Of a stretch of 64,000 bases of DNA, positions 45,114-54,558 are shown one piece after another. The notes under the pieces were generated by a model. That model was not told the DNA's origin. It searched no databases and was given only the letters and a program-made list of their open reading frames with translations. This stretch comes from Marinomonas phaeophyticola (lineage in GTDB: Bacteria > Pseudomonadota > Gammaproteobacteria > Pseudomonadales > Marinomonadaceae): contig NZ_JAPUBN010000015.1 in NCBI RefSeq assembly GCF_026966905.1, positions 124,001 through 188,000 on the forward strand, given 5' to 3'. Position 1 is the first letter of the stretch; the number at the start of each line of letters is the position of its first letter. The position numbers and the translations under genes are program-made.

Positions 45114-45644
45114 ATGACAACACACGCGCCAGAAATGCCAATTGAAGTGAATGATGAAACCGGTGTTTGGACAACCGACGCTTTGCCAATGTTGTATGTG
45201 CCTCGTCACTTTTTTGTTAACAATCACATGGGGATTGAAGAAGAGATTGGGGCAGAACGTTATGCCGCTATCTTGTATAAAGCCGGTTATAAGTCGGCTT
45301 ACTACTGGTGTGAAAAAGAAGCCGAGGAGCATGGGTTACAAGGTGAGGCTATTTGGCATCATTATATGAAACGCCTATCTCAACGAGGTTGGGGGTTCTT
45401 TATTACAGAAGAGATTAATGTGGCTGTGGGTACGGCAAAAGTGCGTTTGGAGCATTCTGCGTTTGTTTATCAGTACGGTAAAGTAAATCGTAAAGTCGAT
45501 TATATGTTTACTGGTTGGTTCGCTGGTGCTTTAGATATGGTCGCGAAAAACCTAGGACATGACGTCAAAACCGTCGCGGAGCAAACTCAATGTGCTGCAG
45601 AAGAGGGCTGTGAAGTGGGTTATTTTGAAGTAAAACCGCTTTAG
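45114..45644 (+). CDS. DUF5943 family protein in the dimethylglycine cluster
   Basis: The 176-residue protein includes LYVPRHFFVNNHMGIEEEIGAERYAAILY and FTGWFAGALDMVAKNLG. This resembles V4R/4-vinyl-reductase-like small domains and the DUF5943 protein that lies between the dipeptidase and dgcA in Pseudomonas. Several cysteines (TQCAAEEGCEVG) may bind metal. It starts 42 bases after the dipeptidase stop, with AAGG ahead of the ATG, so it is in the same operon. The function is unknown; conservation of the gene order suggests a linked role. Confidence 0.8.
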   Translation: MTTHAPEMPIEVNDETGVWTTDALPMLYVPRHFFVNNHMGIEEEIGAERYAAILYKAGYKSAYYWCEKEAEEHGLQGEAIWHHYMKRLSQRGWGFFITEEINVAVGTAKVRLEHSAFVYQYGKVNRKVDYMFTGWFAGALDMVAKNLGHDVKTVAEQTQCAAEEGCEVGYFEVKPL

Positions 45645-45797
45645 TATCTGTCTTGTTATAACGCATTCTATTGGCCACGTTACTGGTGAATGGTTCTTGG
45701 TCAATATACGTATAATTTACAATAAGTGTTTGTTGGTAGTCGCGGCCTGTTAATCCTTTTTAAGTCGCGCTCTATCGCAAAACGCGTGGAGTCTTTT

Positions 45798-47873
45798 ATG
45801 TCACAGTTTGATGTTTTATTCGAACCTCTAAAAATTAATAATTTAACGATTCGTAACCGTATTGTCAGCACGGCTCATGCTGAAGTATATGCAACCGACG
45901 GTGGCATGACGACCGAACGCTATGTGAAGTATTACGAAGAAAAAGCGAAAGGTGGCTGTGGTTTAGCTATTTGTGGTGGCTCCAGTGTGGTGTCTATAGA
46001 TAGTCCTCAAAGCTGGTGGTGTTCAGTCAACTTATCGACTGATCGTATTATCCCGCACTTTCAAAATTTAGCCGATGCTGTTCATAAGCATGGTGGCAAA
46101 ATCATGATCCAAATTACTCACATGGGGCGTCGTTCTCGTTGGGATGGTGGCGATTGGCCAAGTTTGATGTCGCCATCTGGTGTGCGTGAACCGGTTCACC
46201 GCGCGACTTGTAAAACCATCGAAGAAGAAGAAATTTGGCGCGTCATTGGCGATTTCGCTCAAGCGGCTCGTCGTGCAAAAGAAGGCGGTTTAGACGGTGT
46301 TGAGTTGTCTGCCGTGCATCAACATATGATCGATCAGTTTTGGTCGCCAAGGGTAAACAAACGCACAGATCAGTGGGGAGGCAGTTTAGAAAATCGTATG
46401 CGCTTTGGTATGGAAGTACTTAAAGCGGTGCGTGCAGAAGTGGGACGCGATTTTGCGGTTGGCTTACGTATGTGTGGTGATGAGTTTCATCCTGATGGAC
46501 TAAGCCATGAAGATTTAAAACAAATTGCTAAAGCGTATAACGATACCGGCTTATTAGACTTCTTTGGCGTGGTTGGATCGGGTTGTGATACGCACAATAC
46601 ATTGGCTAACGTGATTCCAAACATGAGCTATCCACCAGAGCCATTTTTGCATTTGGCGGCGGGCATCAAAGAAGTGGTGGATGTGCCTGTTATTCATGCG
46701 CAAAACATCAAGGACCCAAATCAAGCGAAACGTATTATTGAAGCGGGTTATGTGGACTTTGTTGGTATGACACGGGCCCACATTGCGGATCCACATTTAA
46801 TCGCCAAAATTAAAATGGATCAAGTGGATCAAATTCGTCAGTGTGTTGGTGCGAACTACTGTATCGACCGTCAATATATGGGATTGGATGTGCTTTGTAT
46901 TCAAAATGCGGCAACGTCCCGTGAACACAAAGGCATTCCTCATATTATTGAGAAAACCGATGGTCTAAAACGTAAAGTGGTCGTCGTGGGTGGTGGTCCT
47001 GGTGGTATGGAAGCGGCGCGTGTTTCGGCGGAGCGTGGGCACGATGTGATCCTATTGGAAAAAGACGATGCTTTAGGTGGGCAAATTAGTATTGCCGCGA
47101 AAGCGCCTCAAAGGGATCAGATGGCGGGGATTACCCGTTGGTTAGCAATGGAGTTGGAACGTTTGGGTGTGGATGTACGCCTAGGTACGCCGGCGAGTGC
47201 GGATATGGTTCGCGAGTTGAAACCAGACGTGTGTATTTTGGCGACCGGTGGCCTTCCATTCGTTGATCAAGAAGCGAGCTGGGGAGCTAAAGAAGGGCTA
47301 AGTGTGTCTTCATGGGATATTTTAAATGGCACGGTTGAGCCAGGTAAAAATGTACTAATCTACGATACCATCTGTGAATTCTCCGGTATGTCGGCGGCCG
47401 ACTATCTTGCTTCTAAAGGGTCTTTAGTCGAATTAGTCACTGATGATATTAAGCCAGGGGTCGGTATCGGTGGGACGACTTTCCCAACCTACTACCGTAA
47501 TTTGTATGAAAAAGAAGTCATCATGACATCAGATATGATTCTGGATAAGGTCTACAAAGAAGGCGATAGTTTAGTTGTTGTCTTGGAAAACGAATACACA
47601 GGTCAAAAAGAAGAACGAGTGGTTGATCAAGTGGTGATTGAAAACGGTATTCGACCTAACGAAGCGCTGTATTATGAGCTAAAACAAGAGTCTTGTAATA
47701 AAGGTCAGGTCGACAATGAAACCTTATTTAACTCTCAAGCTCAGCCTGTGTTGTCGTTGGCTGCGGAAGGTAAGCAAGATGGCATGATTTTATGGCGCTT
47801 GGGTGATTGCGTTTCACAACGTAATACACATGCCGCAATTTACGATGCGTTACGTTTGTGTAAAGACCTATAA
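45798..47873 (+). CDS. dgcA: Dimethylglycine demethylase subunit DgcA (flavin/4Fe-4S dehydrogenase)
   Basis: The 691-residue protein has an N-terminal old-yellow-enzyme TIM barrel (to about 370, LFEPLKINNLTIRNRIV, ITHMGRRSR, GVELSAVHQHMIDQFWSPR). A cysteine cluster for one 4Fe-4S centre follows (CVGANYC, then DVLCIQNAA), then FAD/NAD-binding domains (VVVVGGGPGGMEAARVSAE). This is the layout of trimethylamine dehydrogenase-like enzymes and of DgcA, which removes a methyl group from dimethylglycine to give sarcosine. ATG 45798 has GGAG six bases upstream; the frame extends back to 45726 without a better start. Neighbours dgcB and Etf subunits supply electron transfer. Confidence 0.9.
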   Translation: MSQFDVLFEPLKINNLTIRNRIVSTAHAEVYATDGGMTTERYVKYYEEKAKGGCGLAICGGSSVVSIDSPQSWWCSVNLSTDRIIPHFQNLADAVHKHGGKIMIQITHMGRRSRWDGGDWPSLMSPSGVREPVHRATCKTIEEEEIWRVIGDFAQAARRAKEGGLDGVELSAVHQHMIDQFWSPRVNKRTDQWGGSLENRMRFGMEVLKAVRAEVGRDFAVGLRMCGDEFHPDGLSHEDLKQIAKAYNDTGLLDFFGVVGSGCDTHNTLANVIPNMSYPPEPFLHLAAGIKEVVDVPVIHAQNIKDPNQAKRIIEAGYVDFVGMTRAHIADPHLIAKIKMDQVDQIRQCVGANYCIDRQYMGLDVLCIQNAATSREHKGIPHIIEKTDGLKRKVVVVGGGPGGMEAARVSAERGHDVILLEKDDALGGQISIAAKAPQRDQMAGITRWLAMELERLGVDVRLGTPASADMVRELKPDVCILATGGLPFVDQEASWGAKEGLSVSSWDILNGTVEPGKNVLIYDTICEFSGMSAADYLASKGSLVELVTDDIKPGVGIGGTTFPTYYRNLYEKEVIMTSDMILDKVYKEGDSLVVVLENEYTGQKEERVVDQVVIENGIRPNEALYYELKQESCNKGQVDNETLFNSQAQPVLSLAAEGKQDGMILWRLGDCVSQRNTHAAIYDALRLCKDL

Positions 47874-48025
47874 GGTTAGTAAAAGTGTGCTTGTCTGGTG
47901 TTCATTGTGTTCTTCTATTACGCATAACATCTGACCAAGCACCTTGTTTTTGGGTCTGTTAATCAACAGCTTAGTAAACCGAAAGAGCAGCAATTGTTGT
48001 TCTGACTCCTGCTCCAGGGGGAATT

Positions 48026-49950
48026 ATGTCTTTTGAATGGTTACATCCTACGCTTATTGCCATTGTATTGGTGTTAGCGATCATCGGTGCTGTGCGTCGA
48101 GTGAATATGTGGCGTGCTGGTCAGCCGGATCAAGTCAATATCTTGGCTGGATTAATGGCCATGCCGAAGCGTTACTTACATGACTTACATGACGTTGTTG
48201 AACGTGATAAATACATGTCAAAAACCCATGCAGCTACAGGTGGCGGATTTGTTTTATCTCTTGCGCTGATCTTAGTGGTACACCTTTTTGGTGTAGACAG
48301 CCGAGTGTTAGTTTGGGCGTTATTAGCGTCATTGGTGTTAATGTTTACTGGGGCTTTATTTGTTTTTAAACGCCGACTGAACCCTCCAAGCCGTTTGTCG
48401 AAAGGGCCATGGATGCGTTTGCCTAAGAGCTTATTGACCTTTTCAGTTACTTTTTTTGTATTAACTTTACCTATGGCTGGCGTGTTACCTGAAGGTACAG
48501 GTGGTTGGTTACTGAGTTTGGTTTTGGCCGTATTGATTGTCATGAGTTTATCAGAAATGCTGTTCGGCATGACATGGGGAGGGCCCATGAAGCACGCTTT
48601 TGCGGGGGCGTTGCATTTGGCTTTTCACCGTCGTTCCGAACGTTTTGGCGGTGGTCGATCAACAGGATTAAAAGCCGTTGATTTATCTCGAGCGAATGAG
48701 GCAAATCAAGTGCTAGGTGTTGCTAAACCAACGGACTTTAAATGGAACCAATTATTAGGTTTTGATGCCTGCGTTCAGTGCGGTCGTTGTGAGGCCGTGT
48801 GTCCTGCGTTCGCGGCTGGCCAACCTTTAAACCCGAAAAAATTGATTCAAGATATGGTTGTCGGTTTTGCGGGAGGAACGGATGCAAACTACGCGGGTAG
48901 CCCTTATCCTGGACGAGATGTCGGACAAGCTAAAGGAGGGCCTAATAGCATCATTACAGAAGGTCTATTGGACCCAGATACCTTATGGTCTTGTACGACT
49001 TGTCGAGCGTGTGTTGAAGAATGCCCTATGATGATTGAGCACGTGGATGCGATTGTCGACATGCGTCGTTACCTTACAATGGAAAAAGGCCGTACTCCCA
49101 ATAAAGGCGCAGAAATACTCGATAACATCATAGCGACAGATAATCCTAATGGCTATGCCCCGGCCAATCGTATGAATTGGGCGGCGGATCAGAATTTAAC
49201 CTTGTTGAGTGATTGCCAAGAAACAGACGTGCTATTTTGGGTCTCAGACGGGGCTTTTGATATGCGTAGTCAGCGGATTCTTCGATCTTTCGTTACCTTA
49301 CTTAAAGCGGCGAAAGTTGAGTTTGCGGTTTTGGGGGTGAGGAATTGGATTGTGGCGATGTGGCCCGTCGTTTAGGCGACGATGCCACCTTTCAGAATTT
49401 AGCAAAACGTAACCTAGAAACGTTATCTAAGTACAAATTCAAACGCATCGTTACAACAGACCCTCATGCCTTCCATTGTTTGAAAAATGAATATAATGAT
49501 CTTGGTTATGATGTGCTTAAAGATGTGCAGGTGATGCACCATACCACTTATCTAAATGAGCTGGTACAGCAAGGTCGTTTTACCCTAGATTCATTCAAGG
49601 GCGGTACAGTGACTTACCATGATCCGTGTTATTTAGGTCGATACAATGGTGAATACGAAGCACCTCGGGAACTGTTGCGCTCATTAGGCATCGAGATTGC
49701 TGAGATGGAGCGTTCTGGTTATCGATCTCGATGTTGTGGCGGTGGCGGTGGCGCTCCAATTACCGACATTCCTGGCGAGCGTCGAATTGCTGACATGCGT
49801 GTTGAGGATGCCAAAGCGACAAATGCCGATTTAATTGCCGTTGGTTGTCAACAATGTACCGCTATGCTTGAAGGGGTTGTTGAACCAAGACCTGAAATTA
49901 AAGACATTGCTGAGATTTTGGTCAATCAATTGGTTGAGGAGGTGCACTGA
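48026..49950 (+). CDS. dgcB: Dimethylglycine demethylase subunit DgcB, membrane Fe-S protein (frame interrupted in a G run)
   Basis: The N-terminal part has several membrane helices (about 1-190). It is followed by two 4Fe-4S motifs, CVQCGRCEAVCPAF and CTTCRACVEECPMM. The C-terminal heterodisulfide-reductase-like cysteine-rich repeats include YHDPCYLGRYNGEYEAPREL and RSRCCGGGGG. The first frame stops at 49375, but at the GGGGG run at 49333-49337 the coding jumps by one base and continues as ELDCGDVARRLGDDATFQNL to 49950. One added base would give one protein of about 641 residues. It likely passes electrons from DgcA to the quinone pool. The stop overlaps the next ATG (TGATG). A sequencing error is most likely. 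Confidence 0.85.
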
Positions 49951-51235
49951 TGTCAAATCAAGAGGACGACACTATTGTAAGGCGTGATCCACGAGCCGAA
50001 TGGATCGCTCGAAATCGTCTGCATCCATTACATACGACGATTACGCATTCGCAAACAGCCGATGTCCGTGGACCGTCAGGATTGATGCGTAAAAATCCAC
50101 ATAATGTTGGCTTTATGGGGCCAAATGGCATTAAGCGCATTGATCGTCTGAAAGGTAATGGTCATCAAGTTAAAGGACGAGCAAGCAAAGGTGGTGGATC
50201 TAAAGAGGTGCAACTACCTTTGCATCAAGTTACTCAACCAGACTTTTACATTGTGGTGGTGGCTGACATGGTCGGTGGCCGTTTAACCGGTCATGATAAA
50301 GACGTTATTGGTCAGGCACATAAGCTAGTTCGAGAGACCCAACTTAATGTTTCTGATCAATCAGGTGCCGTGTTGGTGGTAGGCTTTGGTGAGTCGAAAG
50401 AAAACCACTTTGATTTATCTGGTGCTGACCGAGTATTAATTTTAGATACTGAAGCATATCAAGGCTATTGCCCAGAACAGCAAATAGCGGCTTTAGAACG
50501 AGTAGAACAAACCTATCAGCCTAAATATTGGTTATTTCCTGATAGTGTTCAAGGGGGGCTGAAATAGGTTCTCGATTAGCGGCTCGTATTGGTGAACGTC
50601 CCGTGGTACAGGCATGGCAAGTGGATACTCAGACGACGATTAGCCGTGGTGCGGGTGGTAGCGTGGATATTACACGTAAAACACCAAGAGTATTATTGTT
50701 AGCGGAAGAGTGTGCCGATCAAATTGATGAAACACGACATGAAGCATTAGCGATAGCACTGGATTCGGTCGGGCAAATCACCCGTCAAATACACGATGGC
50801 GGTCGAGTGGAAGTTGATCCAAATGCTATTCCTTTGGCGGAAGCCGAATTTATTCTGTCAGCAGGTAATGGTATACACAATTGGGATCAATTCCATCTTG
50901 TTGCCAAAGCGCTAGGGGCTACAGAAGGGGCTAGTCGTGTTGCCGTAGATGATGGCTTTATGCCGCGGTTTAGACAAGTTGGTGCGACGGGAACCTGGGT
51001 TACCGCAAGAGTTTACATCGCTGTCGGAATTTCCGGTGCGGTGCAGCATATGCAAGGTATTGGTCAATGTGACAAGGTGATCGCGATTAACACGGACGCG
51101 GGTTGTGACATGGTGAAACGTGCCGCCCTCAGTACCATAGGTGACAGTGAAGCCATATTAGAACATTTGCTTGTCTTGGTACATAACTATAAAGAACAGC
51201 AAGCAATAGAGGAGGATAATCAAGATGCCGCCTGA
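49950..51235 (+). CDS. EtfA-like electron transfer flavoprotein alpha subunit of the Dgc block (frame interrupted in a G run)
   Basis: The first frame encodes a basic N-terminal extension (IVRRDPRAEWIARNRLHPLH, HNVGFMGPNGIKRIDRLKG) and the EtfA N-terminal domain up to DSVQGG, then stops at 50567. One extra G in the six-G run at 50553-50558 restores AEIGSRLAARIGERPVVQAW and continues to 51235. The C-terminal FAD domain has LSAGNGIHNWDQFHLVAKAL, VGATGTWVTARVYIAVGISGAVQHMQG and VIAINTDAGC, as in EtfA. The start overlaps the dgcB stop, with GAGGAGG just upstream. It serves as a dedicated acceptor for DgcA or sarcosine-type demethylation. The long N-terminal part is unusual for general EtfA. Confidence 0.85.
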
Positions 51236-52016
51236 TTCCAGCACGCAATCCTTAGCGATCGTTTCATTAATCTCGATCGGTAAACACCCTCAGTCTGGCC
51301 GCGAACGTAGAGCAGATCAAGATGCGCGAGCGGTTGAACTGGGTTTATCCTTATCACCAAATAATTTAACTGTCTTGCATGTGGGAGATGCGAAACAACA
51401 AGCATTACGACAGTACGCAGGTATGGGGGTAGGTGAAATTCATGTACTGGAAGCACCCGTTCAGGCGGATGCAGTGGCATCATTAACGGATTATTTTCAA
51501 GAAAATGCACCAAGTATTATTTTGACAGGCGTTCGCGCAGAAAGTGGAGAATCTTCCGGAATGGTACCGTATCTTTTGGCTGAAAAAATGGGTTGGCCTA
51601 TGGTGTCGCGTATTGCCAATATCGTTTCCATTCAAGAGGGCGTTGCTGAAGTATTACAAGCACTACCACGGGGGCAGCGTCGAGTCATAAAAGTCTCTCT
51701 ACCCTTTGTTGCTAGTGTTGACAGTGCGGCACCAGAAGCACGTCAAAGTGCCTTTGGACCGGCCTCTCGAGCCGCATTATCGATACAAACTTGCGCAATA
51801 GAAAAGGATGACGTGTCGGAAAACTGGACTGAAACCCCAGCTCGAAAACGACCAAAGCGTCTAAAGATTATTAAAGCTAAAACAGCTGCAGAACGGTTTA
51901 AAGCAGCAACAGCTAAGCCTCAAGGAGAATCTGGAAAAGTGATGGTAAAAGAAAGTAACCAAGAGAAAGCAGAGGAAATTTTTAACTTACTTATTGAAGA
52001 AAAAGTGATTCGATAA
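51225..52016 (+). CDS. EtfB-like electron transfer flavoprotein beta subunit of the Dgc block
   Basis: The 263-residue protein resembles EtfB: AIVSLISIGKHPQSGRERRADQDARAVELG, VLHVGDAKQQALRQYAGMG and GVRAESGESSGMVPYLLAEKMGWP, the adenosine-phosphate-binding loop and core of the beta subunit. It ends in a lysine-rich tail (ARKRPKRLKIIKAKTAAERF). Its ATG overlaps the etfA stop by ten bases, so the two are translated together. It should pair with the EtfA-like protein. The basic tail seems specific to the betaine-cluster variety. A terminator follows 20 bases later. Confidence 0.87.
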   Translation: MPPDSSTQSLAIVSLISIGKHPQSGRERRADQDARAVELGLSLSPNNLTVLHVGDAKQQALRQYAGMGVGEIHVLEAPVQADAVASLTDYFQENAPSIILTGVRAESGESSGMVPYLLAEKMGWPMVSRIANIVSIQEGVAEVLQALPRGQRRVIKVSLPFVASVDSAAPEARQSAFGPASRAALSIQTCAIEKDDVSENWTETPARKRPKRLKIIKAKTAAERFKAATAKPQGESGKVMVKESNQEKAEEIFNLLIEEKVIR

Positions 52017-52036
52017 GGTTCAGTTAAATGCAAACT

Positions 52037-52076
52037 AAAAGGCGAAATGTAGAATAATAAGTTTCGCCTTTTAATT
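52037..52076. terminator. Terminator after etfB
   Basis: An 11-bp perfect stem (AAAAGGCGAAA at 52037-52047 with TTTCGCCTTTT at 52062-52072) with A and T runs on both sides closes the dgc operon and the convergent gene. Confidence 0.88.
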
Positions 52077-52097
52077 TTACTAACATGAAAGGATTCA

Positions 52098-52925
52098 TTA
52101 AACGACAGGATCTCGAGACATATCGGAGTAAGGGTAATGGTTAGCATCGTTTAGCTTGGTGATGAGCTCTGAGATACCAAACTCTTGTGCATAGTCCATT
52201 TCTACTGGAAATATTTGGATGGGAGACATGATTCCAAACTTATTATCGGCACCGCCTGTCATTGCAAGAACGATGAAATATTCGCCCTCTTGATCTGCCT
52301 CTTCAGCTGGAAACTCGATAATGGCTCCAGAATCGATTTGTGTATGGGATGAATATTGTGCAATTTTATTAAGTGTATTGGCTATATTGACAACTTCTTG
52401 CTGCTCCATGGCGATTACCGCTTCTGGGTCTAGATTAGTATACATAGCTAATTCAAAACTTTTGTATTCGTTATTACTGACGCAGGGTTTCGTTACTTGA
52501 GATAGCTGTTTAGTAACAATGGCGGTACCAAAAGGGCTATCTGGGTAATAAAATAAATTTAAATTACCTCCAATTTCATAAGGTATTAGAGAAAAATAGC
52601 TTATTGAATGGGGTTTTCCCAGCATGTCTTCTAAAATGGTGTCTTTTTCCTTAGACCAGTTTTCTTCTATTTCATTTTCATCGAAAGTATTGTCTTTTGT
52701 GAGCTCTGCTTTTGAATATTCGTCTGTCGTAGGCTCCTCTTGCTCCTTTTTAGGCGTATGTTTCGATTTTGGTTGTTGCTGGAATGGCGGTGCGTCAGTT
52801 TTTGAATCATCTAAAAACGCGTTAGTCATTTCACGTTGTTTCTCGATTAATTCTCTTTCTAGTGTGTCATCCTCTTCTTGATCTACGGCTTTTTTAGGAA
52901 ACAATTTGTCTAATATTCTTCGCAC
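52098..52925 (-). CDS. Hypothetical protein, possible suppressor-of-fused-like domain
   Basis: The 275-residue protein has an acidic, charged N-terminal third (about 15-95, mostly Glu, Asp, Lys and Thr), then a folded domain. The C-terminal stretch GIMSPIQIFPVEMDYAQEFGISEL looks like the SUFU-type pattern in which a hydrophobic strand is followed by E-x3-A-x-E-x-G, but the match is weak. The start is GTG at 52925, with GAGG about nine bases upstream. Such proteins are often immunity or stress related, but no toxin partner is seen nearby. It is left as hypothetical. Confidence 0.55.
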   Translation of the reverse strand: MRRILDKLFPKKAVDQEEDDTLERELIEKQREMTNAFLDDSKTDAPPFQQQPKSKHTPKKEQEEPTTDEYSKAELTKDNTFDENEIEENWSKEKDTILEDMLGKPHSISYFSLIPYEIGGNLNLFYYPDSPFGTAIVTKQLSQVTKPCVSNNEYKSFELAMYTNLDPEAVIAMEQQEVVNIANTLNKIAQYSSHTQIDSGAIIEFPAEEADQEGEYFIVLAMTGGADNKFGIMSPIQIFPVEMDYAQEFGISELITKLNDANHYPYSDMSRDPVV

Positions 52926-53121
52926 TTTAACGCCTCTAAGTTCATCCTGACTAATTTAGTAACCATGGTGGCTGATTAACATGGAGTAGCAGTATATTAA
53001 ATTGCTTAGGCAAACTCTATAAACAGAGATTACAGGGGTGATTGAATGACTTTTAGATGAAAATGCTGATTGGGTTAGAGTAAAGTTATTGCTGTTATCG
53101 CTATCGCAATACAAGGTTATA

Positions 53122-53154
53122 AAAAAGCCAGATTACATCTTTCGATAATCTGGC
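53122..53154 (-). terminator. Terminator of secreted-protein gene, copy 1
   Basis: On the reverse strand CCAGATTA pairs with TAATCTGG around a 10-base loop and is followed by CTTTTTT. The second copy near 54945-54977 is similar with one mismatch. Confidence 0.75.
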
Positions 53155-53185
53155 TAAAAAAGGAACCTTGGAAAAGAGGGAGCGC

Positions 53186-53212
53186 TTTTGCTAATTTAAT
53201 TAGTTAGCAAAA
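53186..53212 (-). other. Inverted repeat over the stop codon of secreted-protein gene copy 1
   Basis: TTTTGCTAA at 53186-53194 and TTAGCAAAA at 53204-53212 are exact complements. The gene's stop codon at 53200-53202 lies in the loop. The same structure is at 55009-55035 in copy 2. It may protect the 3' end of the message or act on termination. Confidence 0.5.
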
Positions 53213-53484
53213 TGGGCGGCATTAAATATAGTTTGAAGTTCTTCGTACTTGTCGTTGTAAGCATCGGCTTTCTTAGTGAAAGTGTTTGCGCCTTTTAGGT
53301 TAACGTCAGCATTATATTGAATGCCTTTTGCATCAAGAGTATTAGACAAGGCTTCTACACTAGAGATGCTGTTACGGTAAGTTTCGTAAGCCGAATCATC
53401 TGAAGAACCTGATGCGGCAAAAGCAGACGTTGCGATTGCAGAAGAAGTCAAAAGAACCAATGTTGCTTTAGTAAATGTGTTCAT
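53200..53484 (-). CDS. Small secreted protein of unknown function, copy 1
   Basis: The 94-residue product starts MNTFTKATLVLLTSSAIATSA, a signal peptide with likely cleavage after AFA (about residue 23). The mature part of about 70 residues is polar, mostly helical in look, with no cysteine (SSDDSAYETYRNSISSVEAL, KKADAYNDKYEELQTIFNAAH). GGAG at good spacing supports the ATG. A second gene at 55023 encodes the same protein except for one residue in the signal peptide (Val10 here, Ala10 there). I do not recognise the family. A periplasmic or extracellular function is inferred only from the signal peptide. Confidence 0.8.
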   Translation of the reverse strand: MNTFTKATLVLLTSSAIATSAFAASGSSDDSAYETYRNSISSVEALSNTLDAKGIQYNADVNLKGANTFTKKADAYNDKYEELQTIFNAAHFAN

Positions 53485-53723
53485 AATAAATCTCCAAAAC
53501 GTATTACGTTTAATAAGTAGGTGAACCGCTGTTGCGTTTCGATGGAGTGATTATTACCTAAGTTTTATATTAAGAATAGCCTTTGGGAGCCGCTTCCGCG
53601 GTTGTTACTTTATGTGGGCTTTATTAGTAGAAATTAAGAATTTTAAGGATGGAATGTGCATCTAAGCAATTATTTTCTGACGTTTTTATTTGATAAAATA
53701 TACAAAAATCATTATTTTTTTAA

Positions 53724-53936
53724 ATGGCATCATTACTGGCTAGAGCGCTAATGCTAGATAGTAGATATACAAAAAGTGATAACATGATTGAAGCTGTGAT
53801 TTTTTATATGGATGAAATTTTGAGTGGCTCTGAACTTATGTGGAAAGCAGTACTTTCTTCCTTAGGTGCTGATGTAACACAAGCATTTATGGATAACAAG
53901 TTTGACATTGTTCATATGACAATTGGAAGCTTATAG
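53724..53936 (+). CDS. Small hypothetical protein (uncertain)
   Basis: A 70-residue frame between the two direct repeats: MASLLARALMLDSRYTKSDN then AVLSSLGADVTQAFMDNKFD. Residue use looks protein-like, but there is no ribosome site before ATG 53724 and an eight-T run lies just upstream. A later ATG at 53784 is also possible. It may be a real small gene, a gene fragment, or chance. Confidence 0.35.
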   Translation: MASLLARALMLDSRYTKSDNMIEAVIFYMDEILSGSELMWKAVLSSLGADVTQAFMDNKFDIVHMTIGSL

Positions 53937-53966
53937 GGGTTCACCGAAGAGCACCTTTCAACGTTA

Positions 53967-53997
53967 GTGGAAGAACAATGTAATACCATTCTTCCAC
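53967..53997. terminator. Hairpin between convergent genes at 54 kb
   Basis: GTGGAAGAA at 53967-53975 pairs exactly with TTCTTCCAC at 53989-53997 just before the end of the leftward gene at 54009. No strong T run is present. Confidence 0.45.
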
Positions 53998-54008
53998 CCT
54001 GATTTTAC

Positions 54009-54521
54009 TTATTTTAGTAGTTGCTGTGTGGCCGCCTTTAGCAATGCCCGACTGTATATTTGATGAAATTTACTGAGTAAATGAAATACAGCACCAAATG
54101 ACACTTGGCCATTTTTTGTAATTGTTTTAGGTATAACGACAGAGCCAAAATACAGTCGAGTCATGGGTGTTTTAGTCGATGTTAACCTTTGTACCATAAG
54201 CCAGGATTTGGTCTTGCCAGTAAAGTCGGCCAATAGGATTTGATTATCTCGTCTGCTCTCAACGGACCAAATGGAATACTTATCTGCTAGACCCAATGAC
54301 AATTCAACAGCATCTTTATCTGAAGCAGATTTTAACGTGGCAATAGATAAAACAGTTCGTTCCAGTTTAAACAAAGTCGTCGTATAAAAGGACTGAATAT
54401 ATTGTTCTAATGAAATATCCTTTGGAAGGTCTATGCAGTAACAGTCAATAAAAGCGCCGCGCTCTCGATACTTTGCGGATAACGCGGTCACTGGAACTTC
54501 AATTTCATTGATATTCATCAT
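54009..54521 (-). CDS. Conserved hypothetical protein with LLADFxGxTxSWLMV motif
   Basis: The 170-residue protein has no signal peptide or membrane segment. It contains FIDCYCIDLPKDISLEQYIQ, FYTTTLFKLERTVL, WSVESRRDNQILLADFTGKT and TRLYFGSVVIP. I remember similar motifs in conserved hypothetical proteins of other proteobacteria but cannot name a characterised member. It starts at ATG 54521 (a second ATG follows at once), with GGAAACGTGG upstream. It is in the same direction as, and 40 bases beyond, the DUF1272 gene, so the two may form an operon. Function unknown. Confidence 0.7.
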   Translation of the reverse strand: MMNINEIEVPVTALSAKYRERGAFIDCYCIDLPKDISLEQYIQSFYTTTLFKLERTVLSIATLKSASDKDAVELSLGLADKYSIWSVESRRDNQILLADFTGKTKSWLMVQRLTSTKTPMTRLYFGSVVIPKTITKNGQVSFGAVFHLLSKFHQIYSRALLKAATQQLLK

Positions 54522-54558
54522 CCACGTTTCCTTAATTCAAACTAATCAGTAGGGTAGG

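Larger units (their letters stand above)
53129..53661. repeat. 0.53-kb direct repeat, copy 1
   Basis: From about 53129 (firm from 53141) to 53661 the sequence matches 54953-55484 in the same orientation with an offset of 1823. Between 53141 and 53661 I count only three substitutions by eye. The unit contains a complete small gene with its upstream region and terminator. The right boundary is sharp. Confidence 0.93.
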
